Below are positions 47,477-58,741 of a DNA stretch of 64,000 bases, one piece after another. The notes beneath the pieces were generated by a model, which was not told where the DNA came from, did not search any database, and saw only the letters and a list, made by a program, of their open reading frames with translations. A program made the position numbers and the translations under genes. Source of the DNA: Cymodocea nodosa (lineage: Eukaryota > Streptophyta > Magnoliopsida > Alismatales > Cymodoceaceae); the NCBI GenBank assembly GCA_036874045.1, contig CM072344.1, forward strand, positions 10,016,501 through 10,080,500, given 5' to 3'. Within the stretch, counting starts at the first letter, position 1, and each line of letters starts with the position of its first letter.

Positions 47477-48827
47477 TCATTTAGCTACCCTCCTAGAGGA
47501 GGTATCAATTTCATTAATAGTTCTATTAATAGGGTTAGGTATTGCTTGCGTTGGCAGTCCTCTAATAGGTCTAACTTCTATTGATTCTTTCTATCTAGGA
47601 GGTATATTTCTAATTATATTTTGATTTTGAATTGCAGCATTTCCAAATACAAAATCTAGACGATTGTTTAATTGTTGAATTATCTTTTTTAACTTCTCTA
47701 TTCTAGATCCTTGTTCAATTAATGCTTCGTAACTTATATTTTTGTCATTTATATTTTCTCCTCCCTGAAAATTGTTGTTTCTCCAAGATAAATTCAGGTG
47801 ATTTCTCCAATTAGGGTTATAAGAATTTCCAAAGTTATCTTTCTAGTTTCTAGCATAAATAATATCTAAATCATTAACGTTTGCACTCTTTTCTACTAGT
47901 TTTTGATTTAATGATAACTCTTCTATTTTCTTTGTTAATTCAGTTAATTTAACTTCAAGCATAGTACTTGAATCTATTTCATGCATTCCCCTTAGCAATA
48001 TTCTTTTATCTGCAATAGCTTCAACTGAGTTTTCCCATTGTGTAGTTCTTTTTGCAAAGTTTTCTAAGTATGCCCATGCTTCTTCATTACACAATTTTAA
48101 AAATCCATTCTGACAAGTAGATTCTAATAAAGATTTCGTTGAAACATCTATGCCTTCATAAATTATACCTATCAATTGTGCTTTACTCATTGCATGATGT
48201 GGACATTGAGTCAGTAAATCTTTAAATCTTTCAAAATATTTCTAAAATAATTCTCCCTGTTTTTGGCTACACATTAATATTTCCTTTTTCTTTTTAATCG
48301 TTTGATGTGTTGGATAATATTTTTCCAGAAAAATAGAGCAAAATTCAGTCTATGTAGAAATTGAATCAAGCGATAGAGTATATAACTAACTCTTAGCTAT
48401 GTCTTTTAAAGAAAAAGGGATATATCTAAGTTTAATAGCATCTATACTCATATTCGGCATTTTCATCATTTGACAAACTTCGTTAAATTCTCTAAGGAAA
48501 TAATAGGCATCCTCTCTTTCTAATCCATGAAAATGTGGCAATTGACTAATATAATTAGATTTCAGTTCAAACCTATCTCCCTCAAAGTTTGGCAATCGAA
48601 TACATGAAGGTTCATCAACTAATTCAGGATATAGAATTTCCCCTAATGGTTTCTCTACTGGAGCAGTCATATCTTCGTTCTCTTTTAAAGAAAGGTTAGC
48701 TACACCCCTAAAGATTTCGTTAAAGTCCAATTCAGAAAATTTTTCAGTACGTCTCTATGTTGAATAATCCTGTGTAGGTGTTCTTACTAATCGTTTAGTG
48801 TTAGGAGAATGAATCCATGTGCTCATA
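47477..48827 (-). pseudogene. Gag of element P
   Basis: Starts at ATG 48827 (STWIHSPNTKRLVRTPT), aligned to the start of element Y's gag. It keeps the capsid domain (DEPSCIRLPNFEGDRFELKS, ISQLPHFHGLEREDAYYFL, IKLRYIPFSLKD, CPHHAMSK, IIYEGIDV) and a C-terminal YNPNWRNHLNLSW then RGLPTQAIPNP. Several TAG codons interrupt one frame, at least two at expected Trp positions. The CCHC knuckle seen in Y's gag is not recognisable here. Ends at TGA 47479-47477. Confidence 0.85.
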
Positions 48828-48942
48828 AACTCTTAACAGAAAATAATATAACAGAAGATTAATTACGTACCAATCTGAAGCTTTATATTCAGTAGATAGT
48901 TGTTGACGGATGAAGTTGAATCAGCTGCTTCTCCTTCTAGTT
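48828..48942 (-). other. Leader remnant upstream of P gag
   Basis: About 115 nt, with a TTCTGTTAAG acceptor-like site close to the gag ATG. Ends at the junction with the Sirevirus LTR. Confidence 0.4.
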
Positions 48943-49942
48943 CATGCATATCCTTCACGTTTAACCACTACCAGTTTTCCACTTCTCCACGTCTTTTCTT
49001 TTTCCTTCATCAAAACACACACGTTCTAACCCACGTTTATATTTCGAATTTTCTTTAATCATCAGTCTTGGATCTCTGAAAAATTTCCTACAAAATAAAC
49101 TTTCTCGTCCAAAAGTTTTTCATCAGTGTAATAAGAAGTCGTTACTTTACTGTTAACTAAATGAGTAACACAAGTATATATATAACTTAACGTTTCTAAC
49201 TTAATGAGTTCACCATGTGCTATTTCACGTGACAAGTACTGTAGCTAACTCAACGAACTAAGTCCGTGGTGTTATGCTATCTCAACGAACCATCTCCGTT
49301 GTGTTATGATAACTCAACGAACCAGTAACAAACAAATGTTTTTATAATAAGAATTTTACCACATGCAAAAATAACAACTTAAGCTTATAATGCTAACCTA
49401 ACGCGTTGCCTTAATGTTCAATATAGCAACTCAACGTGTTTAGTTATGTTAACTTAACGAGTTAAACATGTGCACCTCACGTGATACAATACAACATTCG
49501 TAACTTATAATTTTACCACGTGTATAACTCTAACTTAACGAGTTCGTCTCTTCTTTTACTCACTAACTTAACGAGTTATTACGTGACCTATTTTAACCTT
49601 TAAGCCTCTAACTTAACGAGTTCTCACGTGACCTCTATACAAACAAAACTCTAACTTAACGAGTTGTCTAAACGTGCACTATTCATGATACAGAAGATAT
49701 AACATTAAAACATATCATGCTTTTCAATAAAAACACACATTAACTTAACGTTTAGCTAAATGAGAAATTAATGCAACGAAACGACTAGTTATTAACTTCA
49801 GATCCAATACAGACAAGTATTTATATCAGCAAGCTTTTTCTATATTAATTGATGATTTTAATTTCTTTTCACAAGCAATAGTAATTGAGCAAATATGATT
49901 ATTTTCATTCAGCACACATCATCGAAACAAAAATACTCAACA
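48943..49942 (-). repeat. 3' LTR of copy C (U3 only)
   Basis: Starts TGTTGAG at 49942 after the PPT and ends just before the TATA box position of the 5' LTR, so R and U5 are missing. Carries three units of the 32-bp repeat (49243-49325). Confidence 0.9.
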
Positions 49943-50439
49943 ATCTCCCCCTTTTTGATGATGACAAAACCATATTAAATCAATTATGAAATATGTTTAA
50001 CTCAACAAAGCACCTTCGTTGGGTTAACTTTTAATTCAACAAACTTGTTTGTTGACTTAAGTTCACTTAAGCTTATTTCTATTGTTTGTGTAAATTTTAC
50101 CTCTCAGAACTAAAACTCTCAGATGTCAATAATTATATAAGTATCAGTTTTCTAATTATCATTTGTCAGATTACAATAACCATTTAAATAGCATCTCCTT
50201 TTATAATATATATATGCAATTAAGATCATAATCATCTTTTTATAATATTTCTCCCCCTTTTTGTCATTAATCAAAAAGATAATTACAGAGAATATATATA
50301 TATAAGAGATATAATTACAACAACTCTTTCTGTAAACAAGAATAATAATTGAAGACATTTACAGAAAAATGTATTGTTCAATCAAATCAAACAAGTAATA
50401 CACACATTACATTTTGTATTCAGAAACAAACAAAAACAG
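49943..50439 (-). promoter_or_regulatory. PPT and second PPT-like tract of copy C
   Basis: AAAAAGGGGGAGATT at 49957-49943 touches the LTR. A second AAAAAGGGGGAGAAA tract lies near 50250-50264. Multiple PPT-like tracts are a known Sirevirus trait. TTCAACAAAC/GTTTGTTGA forms an inverted repeat near 50035-50055. Confidence 0.83.
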
Positions 50440-52705
50440 TTATCGACCCCTCCTAAGTATATCACTTATAGCATTACATATTTTATCTCCTAGATGCCTA
50501 ATATCATTTCTGATGTCGTTAAGCACTACATCTAAGTCAGGAGGTAGCTAGGTTTGTTGTTTTGCTTGAACTGAATAACTTTGTTGTTGTTGTTGTATAT
50601 GGTCTGTATCAGGTTGTTGTTGTTGTTGTTGAGGTTTATGCATGGCCTGGAATTTTTGCAAATCTTTGACACTAAATGCTCTCATGCCTTTAGTTTCAGA
50701 GGGCCAGTCAGATAAAGTCAATTGGCTTGCAAGGATTCTACATACAGCATCACCATAAAATAACTTTGAACTCATATGCTATAGTTGAGACATAAAAACA
50801 TCAAACCAATTTATTTGAATTCTATTCAGTAGGCCATAAGTTGCATATAAACAGCTTCTGCTGACTTCCAAATTGTGCCCAGCTCTCTGAAATAAATTTG
50901 CATGTAATATATTTGCAATAAATCTTGCCTCTACATTCAGATTTTCCATTAATCTCATTTCAGAATATACATTTGGAATTTTTTGATAAAGACTGAATGT
51001 TCCATTCTAGTTGTCTTATTATGTCAAATCTATTGATAACAACAACACCTTCATTCTTTAATCCTAAAACTTCAAAAATTAACTCAGGAGACAATACAAA
51101 CTCCTATTCATTTATTTGAGTTTTTAGAAAATTTCTATTCTTGTCCAGATTGCTATAAAAAGCTGCAATAAGCTCTATGTATTGCTTCCATTTCGTTCCT
51201 ATTGGCAAGAATTTAATGAGGCTTTGAAACTCAAACAGATCTCTTATTTCCATCAAATTTCTGAATTTTATTGGACGAGCATGCAGAATCTGACATGTAA
51301 TCAGATTATTGTATTTCTGCAATGCTTCTTCAGATCTAAAATGAATTGCATTACCTTGAATTTTTAATATTATACACAAAGAAGGTGATACCTGAAGCCG
51401 TGATTCAGAGTTTAATTTATCTTCAGGAACCTCTTCTTCAAAATGAATGTCATGTTATTCCTCTTCCAAAATATTATCTTGAAGCTGCTCAGGTAAGCTT
51501 GATTCTTCAACTTCAACAGTGTTAGGAACATTGTCAATATGCGCAACATTCATCTGTTCAGTCTCTATAGAATGTTCAGAGTACAATTTTTTCACAAATT
51601 CTACAGTTGGTGTATCTATCTGTAATTGTTCATTTTGTTCAACAGATATTTCCATTGATTCATGCTGTGAATTCTCAGACTCTACTTCTATAGATTCTAT
51701 AAAAGGCTGGTTAACTTTTAGCTCTTCTAGAGTCTTAACATTTTCAATATCTGCTACTCTAGACAATTCAGCCTTTGAACTAGTTACTACCTCAACATTG
51801 TCAATTATATCTGCAATAACTTGTTCAATGTCAGGTGCCTAATGCTTTGATTTGTCAATTTCTACATCATCAGGACTTGTACTAATAGAAAAACTTGAGC
51901 TCATATTTGACTTGGATTTCTTCTCAAGTTTTCTAGCAAGGGAAAATAAAGTCTCATTATCTTCATCAGTTTCAGTGAGTTCGGAACTGATGAGTTTATC
52001 AGATGCATAATAAGGTACAATGTCTAGACATACATTGTCCTTTGGAAATAAATTTTCATCTGATTTTCCTTTTTCAATAGACTTTGTTTCCTTAGACATA
52101 ATTTTTCTGACTTTCCTTCTTCTATAACATTTTTGTTTCTCCTTTTCAAGTATTGCTGTTTTCTTTTCAAATTGCTCCATAAAAGTTTTCTACTTTAATT
52201 CTTCTAAGGCACTTTCTATTGCAACGACCTTTCGAAGACTGTCAACTTTTGTTTTGTCTACAGCAATATCTGATTCTACTTGTTTTGAATATAAAGGAGT
52301 AGGGATAGCTGATTCATGCTCTTCCTCAAATGCATGTAGTCTTGTACCGTTTATAGGAGTTTGAGGAGTTCTATTTGATGAACCAACACCTTTTTCCAAA
52401 TATTTTGCATACTATTCCAAAAATGCAATCTCAGCACATTTCATTCTGTATTCTCTATCATATTTACTTCGAATACCCATGTATGTAATACTTGCATCAG
52501 TATGTTGAAGTTCTTGTCTAACTTCATCTAATATATCCTGAGAAAAGAAGTAATCTCTATAAAGTTCTTCTAACCTTTTGTCCACTCGAAATATTTTCTT
52601 GAACCAAGTACGTGGAACTTCATCATTCTCTATTTCTTTTCCTTTTGCATCTCTTCTGCTTTTGCCTTTTCCTCTGCCACGACCTTTGTAAAACTTGGAG
52701 ACCAT
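50440..52705 (-). pseudogene. Env-position accessory ORF (aORF), copy C
   Basis: About 755 codons from ATG 52705 (MVSKFYKGRGRGKGK) to TAA at 50442-50440 after a conserved tail ending in RRGR. Plan: basic N-terminus; helical region with KCAEIAFLE; acidic middle (EEEQ, PEDEL); C-terminal domain with IGTKWKQYIELIAAFYSNL, LSPELIFEVLGL and SRSCLYATYGL; two Gln runs; then the tail. The stops (near 52410, 52190, 51840, 51455, 51100, 50765 and 50548) correspond to CAG or CAA in copy 1 where comparable; one frameshift sits in an A run near 50990. Function unknown; I see no membrane helix. Confidence 0.82.
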
Positions 52706-54322
52706 CGTTGCAGGTTGTAACTGTAACAAGCGGGAAAGATTTTCTTGACAAAGTTTACAAATAACCTAAGTCCTCGTGTAATAAGTGTTTAAATAGGGTT
52801 TTTAGGCGTATAACTCAACGTGAAGAGAAGTCGGGTTTAGAAATTAAATAAATATTGAATAAAGTTTATTCAATCAAGGTACCCGAAATATTCAAGTATA
52901 ACTCGTTGAGCTAACTAACCTAACGAGTAAAACGTTGTCTAAAGGCAGTTTTACACGTTACCTTATCAAACATAACGTCTAGTTAGTACACTTAAACAAA
53001 TTTCGGATGCTTTCAACTGAAACCTTCCGAAAACAACACACATGCTAAACTTAACATTATCTTGAGAACATTGTAACCTATTTGAACATTTTGTCCTTTG
53101 AATCTAAAATAGTTTATTTATCTTCTTTTTTTCTTTTTCTTTTTTTTTCTTTTTTTTTAAAATTATTTCATCAAGATTTTAAGAGGATATTAATTTAGAT
53201 TAACTAAGATTTGTATTCAAAATTATATTAATCTGTTTTCGACATTGTTAATCCTCCCCCTACAAATATACTTCAAATATATTCAATCAAAATACAAAAT
53301 ATACTTGTAGTGACAATAGATGTTAAGTATAACTATACTTTTACATTTTCTTTTCAGAGACTTCCGTTATCCTGACATCATCAAAAATGATTTCTAGAAT
53401 CAATTCCTACTGTATATGAATCAAAACATAACTTTGAACTTGATTTGATTAATTCAAGGAGAATAAAAGACTGTATCTCAAATAAACGTTTTCAAAAGTA
53501 CTAATGTTGATTCAATAAATCAGTAGTCATATTGGTATAAACTATATGCGATTCAAAGATATTTGTAATTAATGAAACAACTTTTTCTTTTCAAAATAGT
53601 AAATATTGATAATTTTCTTTAAAAGTTAGTTTGAAAGGCTTGAATCATACAAGAGCTTTCTAATGTACCCGTGTAATGAGCTCAGTCAACAATCCCAAAT
53701 CTGATCAGGACCTTAGGTTGCCAGATTTAAAGAATCCTTTTTCAGGACAACAATCCTTACATACCTATCTGCTCAAGTACAAAAGGCTCGTGATCAAACT
53801 GATCAATAAACTCTCAAAGATTTTTACTTTGTAAGCACTTTTCATTTTAAGCACAGTATATATATATTCCATTAATATAGATGCAATAAAACACAAATCT
53901 CATACAATTTTTACTTCTATGATTGTACTGAGAATATGAATCAGTTTCAATAAGCTTATACTTTTGATTAATAGTTTAAGATGAGTTACATATAACTTAT
54001 TCTACAAGTTTAATCAATTAAGTCAAATTTATGCATGATCATATGCATTTTCCTTGATTCAAAGAAAACATTTAATCAAAATTTCAAAATTTCAAAAGTA
54101 TTTAATGTTTTTCATTTACACTTCCACTTAAAATCGTAAAAACTATTAAAATTGATAAACTACTTAAAATCAATAAGATACTATTATGATTTTACAATAA
54201 ATACATAGTATCTTAAGCAGCAGTTTAGATATTACTTTAGATATTTATAATAAGTATATAATATCTATGAGGTGAACAACATCATCAATAATATTTATCT
54301 TTTTATGTGGAGTTTAAGCATT
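52706..54322 (-). other. Spacer between pol and aORF in copy C
   Basis: Includes a TATA-like TTAAATAGGG complement near 52793, the PPT-like complement CCTCCCCCTAC near 53253-53264, and a long T/C tract (53121-53160) not seen in copies 1 or B. No ORF. Confidence 0.7.
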
Positions 54323-56450
54323 TTACACATCACATAGCCTACAAATACCTAAATTTAATCTAATGTTGCAGAATGTATTTTCGTCTAGAGGTTTTGTAAA
54401 TATATCAGCTAATTGATTTTTACTAAACACAAATTCTAATTTAATTTTTCCTTTAATTACGTTATCTCTTAGAAAATGATGTCTAACCTCTATATGTTTT
54501 GCTCTTGAATGTAATACAGGATTTTTAGAAAGATTTATTGCAGAACTACTATCACAATAAATCTTAGTTGTACCATAAGATAATCCAAAATCTTCTAAAG
54601 TTTGCCTTATCCACAGAATCTGAGTGCAACATAGTGCAACAGCAACATATTCAGCTTCTATAGTAGAAAGTGCTACACAGTTTTGCTTTTTACTAAACCA
54701 TCACACCAAATTATTTCCCAATAATTGACATGTGCCACTGGTACTCTTTCTATCAGATTTAGATCCTACATAATCAGCATCAGTATATCCTATAAGATCT
54801 ATTGAACCATCCTTAGAATAATACAGTCTGAAATTTTTAGTTCCTTGTATATATCTAAATATTCTTTTAACTGCAATTAAGTGTGATTCCTTAGGATTAG
54901 ATTGAAATCTAGCACAAACACACACAGCAAACATAATATCAAGTCTACTAGCAGTCAAATAAAGTAAAGAACCAATCATACTTCTGTATTTTCTTTGATC
55001 TATTGATTTTCCTATGTCATCAATATCTAACTTTAAAGTAGTACTAATAGGAGTTCCTCGAATCCTTGTATCATTAAAATTAAATTTCTTAAGCATTTCA
55101 TCTGCATATTTTTCCTGATTTAAAAATATACCTTTATCCATTTGCTTAATTTGAAGTCCTAGAAAATATTGAAAGTTCTCCTATCATACTCATTTCAAAC
55201 TAATTAGTCATCTCTTCAGAGAATATTTCTATCAACTTATCAGAGGTTGCTCCAAAGATTATATCATCCATGTATATTTGAACAACAATCTGATCTTTAC
55301 CATCTCTCTTAATAAATAGAGTATGATCCACTTTTCCCATGATATAGCCTTTTTCTATTAAAAAAGTAGACAATCTTTCATACCATGATCTAGGTGCTTG
55401 CTTCAAACCATATAAGGCTTTCTTCAATTTATACACAAAGTCAGGATTTTTAATATCTTCAAATCCAGGTGCTTGTTTTACATAGACTTCTTCATTAATT
55501 AAACCATTTAGAAATGCACTCTTTACATCCATTTGATATAATTTAAAATCCATATAATAAGCATAGGCCAATAATATTCTAATACTTTCTAACCGAGCCA
55601 TAGGAGCAAATGTTTCATTATAATCTAATCCTTCTTCCTGTGTATACCCTTGTGCAGCTAATCTAGCTTTATTCCTTATAATTTGACTAGTTTCGTTAGT
55701 TTTGTTTCTAAAGATCTACTTTGTACCTATTATGGACTGATTTTTTGGTGGAGAGACTAATTCCCATACATCATTTCTGATGAATTGATTTAGTTCTTCT
55801 TGCATTGCCACTATCCAATTTTCATCAGACAATGCTTCTTGTATATTCCTTGGTTCCACCATAGAAACAAACATACACATACTATTTAAATTTACTGAAG
55901 CTCTAGTTTTAACTCCCTCATTAAAATTACCAATGACTTGAGTAATGGGATGTGATGAAGAATAACGCCAATTTCTCTGATTTTCCTCAATATTCTCATC
56001 AACATCTGAAAGTCCATCACTTTCATCATTAGTTTGATCATTTAAGTTCATATTTTTGATTTTTTCAGATAAATCATCAATCTCTCTATTGATCTCTAAC
56101 TCATTTGGAAAATTGATCATATCATCATTATCAGCTTTAGATTGAGATTCTCTAAGAGAATTTTCATTGAAGCTTACATGAAGGGTTTCTTCAATAGTCC
56201 TAGAAGTCTTGTTATATACTCTATAGGCTTTACTTCTAGTAGAGTAACCTACAAAAATTCCTTCATCCGATTTGGCTTGAAATTTATCCCTTTTATCCTT
56301 AATATTAAGAATAAAACACTTGCAGCCAAATGGTTTCATATAGGAAATTTTTGGAACCCTATTAAACATAATTTCAAAAGGAGTTTTATTAACATGAGGT
56401 CTTAAATGACTTCTGTTAATAACATAACAAGTTGTATTTATTGCTTTAGC
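54323..56450 (-). pseudogene. Integrase end, RT and RNase H (copy C)
   Basis: Continues from the integrase TAG at 56453-56451: C-terminal integrase (SYMKPFGCKCF, FVGYSTRSKAYRVYN), RT (MDVKSAFLNG, GLKQAPRSWYERL, and a MDD in place of VDD near 55270), then RNase H to the stop at 54325-54323. Breaks: Trp-to-TAG near 55718, a stop near 55198, a 1-nt insertion near 55170, and a stop near 54705. Confidence 0.88.
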
Positions 56451-58541
56451 CTAAAGATTTTGAGGTAACTTATGTTCATTCAACATAGTTCTGGCCATTT
56501 CTTGAAGTGATCTATTATTTCTCTCAACAACACCATTTTGACACGGTGCTCTTGGAAAAGAAAATCTGTGATCAATTCCATGCTCATTACAATAGTTATC
56601 CATTTGATCATTATCAAATTCAATTCGATGATCACTCCTAAGTTTTTGAATAGAGACACTTTGCTCATTTTGAACAAAATTGCAAAACATTTTAAATTTT
56701 TCAAAAACTTCTGTCTTAGATGCTAGAAAATATACCCAAGTGTATCTAGAGAAGTTATCTACTAAAACAAATACATATCGTTTACGACCAAGACTCATGA
56801 TTCTTGTTGGTCCAAATAGATCCATATGTATAAGTTCTAAGACTCTCTTGCTTGAAATATTAGTTTTGGATTTAAAAGAGTTTTTGTGAAGTTTACCTAA
56901 CTCACATGCATCACACATAAAGTTCTTTGAGTATTTAATCTTTGGTAAACCTCTCACTAAATGTTTTCTAGATAGTTTATGTAATAGTCTAATATTTATA
57001 TGCCCAATCCTTCTATGCCAAAGATATGCATCACTAGTTTCAGCTAGCAAACATGAATTTAAATCAACTACACCAGAAGGTAAAGATAAAATGCATACAG
57101 AACCTTTTCTTTTAGCAATAAACTTAATTTCATCTGTATTTTTATCAATTATTTTGCATACATTATCTTCAAACACAACATAATATCCATTTTCTGTTAG
57201 TTTTATGACACTCAGCAAATTAAATCCTAGGTTTTCTTCATATAGTACATTCGAAATAACACAAGTAGGAGTTATTTGAACATTGCCCATACCTATGATT
57301 TTATCTTTGCTTTTGTTTCCAAATGTTACACTTCCTTTTATGGTATTTGTAAAATTTTGTAATAGACTTTTTTGTCTGGTCATGTGACTTGACACTCCAC
57401 TGTCCAAGATCCATTTTGATGTTGTTTCCTCCTCAGACTCATCTGCCATGAAGCACATATGAGCAACGTCTTCTAACTCTTGTTCTCCTTCTGAATGTGA
57501 AGATTTTGATGCTGATTCCTCAGATTCAAACTCTTCAGATGTGTCATCCCAAGTGACCTTCAAAGCCTTTTTCTTGTAAAACTTTCTCTGAGTTTTCTGA
57601 GCCGTCTTCTTCTGATTTGTCCTACTTTGATTTTCATTTTTCCTCATAGGACAATCTGGAGAAAGATATCCAGGTTTCTTACAATTGTAACATGCATACT
57701 TTCTAGATGAAGAATTCTTGTCATTCAATGATTTTGACGTTGAGGGTTTATCATTTTTGTTCCTTTGCTGTTTCCTAGCTTTCCATGCTTTCTTGAATTT
57801 CCTAGTCAGCAAAATCAAATCCTCGTCAGAATTAGTAGATATATCAGAATCTGAATTAATTTCGAGGGCTATTTCTTTCTTCATTTTTAGTTTGTTGTGA
57901 CTCAGTGATTCATTTAATTGAACTTCATAAGCTGTTAAATTTCCTATAAGTTCATTCATAGTATAAATATTTAAATCTCGTGATTCCTCAATTGATGTTA
58001 CTTTTTGAGACCATTTAGAACTTAGGGATCTGAGAATTTTTCTCACCAAATCCTTCTGTTCAAAATTCTTTCCTAAACATTTTAAAGAGTTTATGATATC
58101 ATGAAATCTGGAAAACATCTCAGAAATATTTTCGTCTTCATGCATCTTAAAGAGTTCATACTTATGAATCAACATGTTTATTTTTGTCTCTTTAACTTGA
58201 GAAGTACCTTCATGTGAAACTTCTAATGCATGCCACACCTCATAAGCAAATTTATATGCCGACACTTTACTGAACTGTTCATAACTCAATGCACAAAATA
58301 AAATAATTAAGCCCTTAGCATTCAGAGTTTCATTTTCTTTTTCAGTAATTGTCCAAGTATTATAAGGGGTAGTTAACGGAGTATATGGTTTAGAAATCAT
58401 GAACCACAACTTATGATCTATACTTTGAAGAGAAACAGTCATCCTATATTTCCAATATTCAAAATGTATTCCATCAAATAAAGGAGGACGATTAAGATTT
58501 TGGCCTTCATATAAAGAAAAATTACCATTTCCAGTAGCCAT
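56451..58541 (-). CDS. Gag-protease-integrase ORF (copy C, longest open frame)
   Basis: Open for 696 codons from ATG 58541. Gag domain (1-250); zinc knuckle near residues 285-298, where the His of CX2CX4HX4C is Tyr; acidic stretch; then directly protease LDSGVSSHM (about 380-390); integrase HHCC (WHRRIGH, CDACELGK) and DDE core (HMDLFGP, RSDHRIEFDN, NGVVERNNRSLQEMARTML). It ends at TAG where Trp is expected, the same stop as copy A. The coiled-coil Gag segment of copy A is missing exactly between GAG|GAG at 57432/57431. The open frame suggests a younger or less decayed copy, but it is not complete. Confidence 0.87.
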   Translation of the reverse strand: MATGNGNFSLYEGQNLNRPPLFDGIHFEYWKYRMTVSLQSIDHKLWFMISKPYTPLTTPYNTWTITEKENETLNAKGLIILFCALSYEQFSKVSAYKFAYEVWHALEVSHEGTSQVKETKINMLIHKYELFKMHEDENISEMFSRFHDIINSLKCLGKNFEQKDLVRKILRSLSSKWSQKVTSIEESRDLNIYTMNELIGNLTAYEVQLNESLSHNKLKMKKEIALEINSDSDISTNSDEDLILLTRKFKKAWKARKQQRNKNDKPSTSKSLNDKNSSSRKYACYNCKKPGYLSPDCPMRKNENQSRTNQKKTAQKTQRKFYKKKALKVTWDDTSEEFESEESASKSSHSEGEQELEDVAHMCFMADESEEETTSKWILDSGVSSHMTRQKSLLQNFTNTIKGSVTFGNKSKDKIIGMGNVQITPTCVISNVLYEENLGFNLLSVIKLTENGYYVVFEDNVCKIIDKNTDEIKFIAKRKGSVCILSLPSGVVDLNSCLLAETSDAYLWHRRIGHINIRLLHKLSRKHLVRGLPKIKYSKNFMCDACELGKLHKNSFKSKTNISSKRVLELIHMDLFGPTRIMSLGRKRYVFVLVDNFSRYTWVYFLASKTEVFEKFKMFCNFVQNEQSVSIQKLRSDHRIEFDNDQMDNYCNEHGIDHRFSFPRAPCQNGVVERNNRSLQEMARTMLNEHKLPQNL

Positions 58542-58741
58542 TTTACCTTAGATTTTTCAACCTATTTGATTTTAAACAGTCTAAAAACTTTAAAACAACT
58601 TGAGACTTAAATCAAGAAAGTTAAACGTATGCTTAGATATTAATTTCTGTTTAAAAACAAGGAAGGTAGAATAAGCAATGATATTAAATAAGTTGGTATC
58701 GATTTTATATCAAAGATTATTAACAAAGCTCTGATACCACT
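58542..58741 (-). promoter_or_regulatory. PBS and leader of copy C
   Basis: TGGTATCAGAGC at 58739-58728 is a perfect initiator-Met tRNA primer site, two bases inside the LTR end. The short leader to the gag ATG has no ORF. Confidence 0.92.

Larger units (their letters stand above)
45561..48942 (-). mobile_element. Ty3 element P, 3' part (gag, F-box gene, 3' motif)
   Basis: Minus strand: gag (48827-47477), F-box gene (47264-46172), and the TTGAGGACAATGCAAAA / AAGGGGGAGG motif (45682-45641). Cut at 48942 by the Sirevirus LTR of copy C. The RT part of what seems to be the same element lies at 60323-61079 on the same strand, on the other side of copy C, which implies pol before gag here too. Confidence 0.72.
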
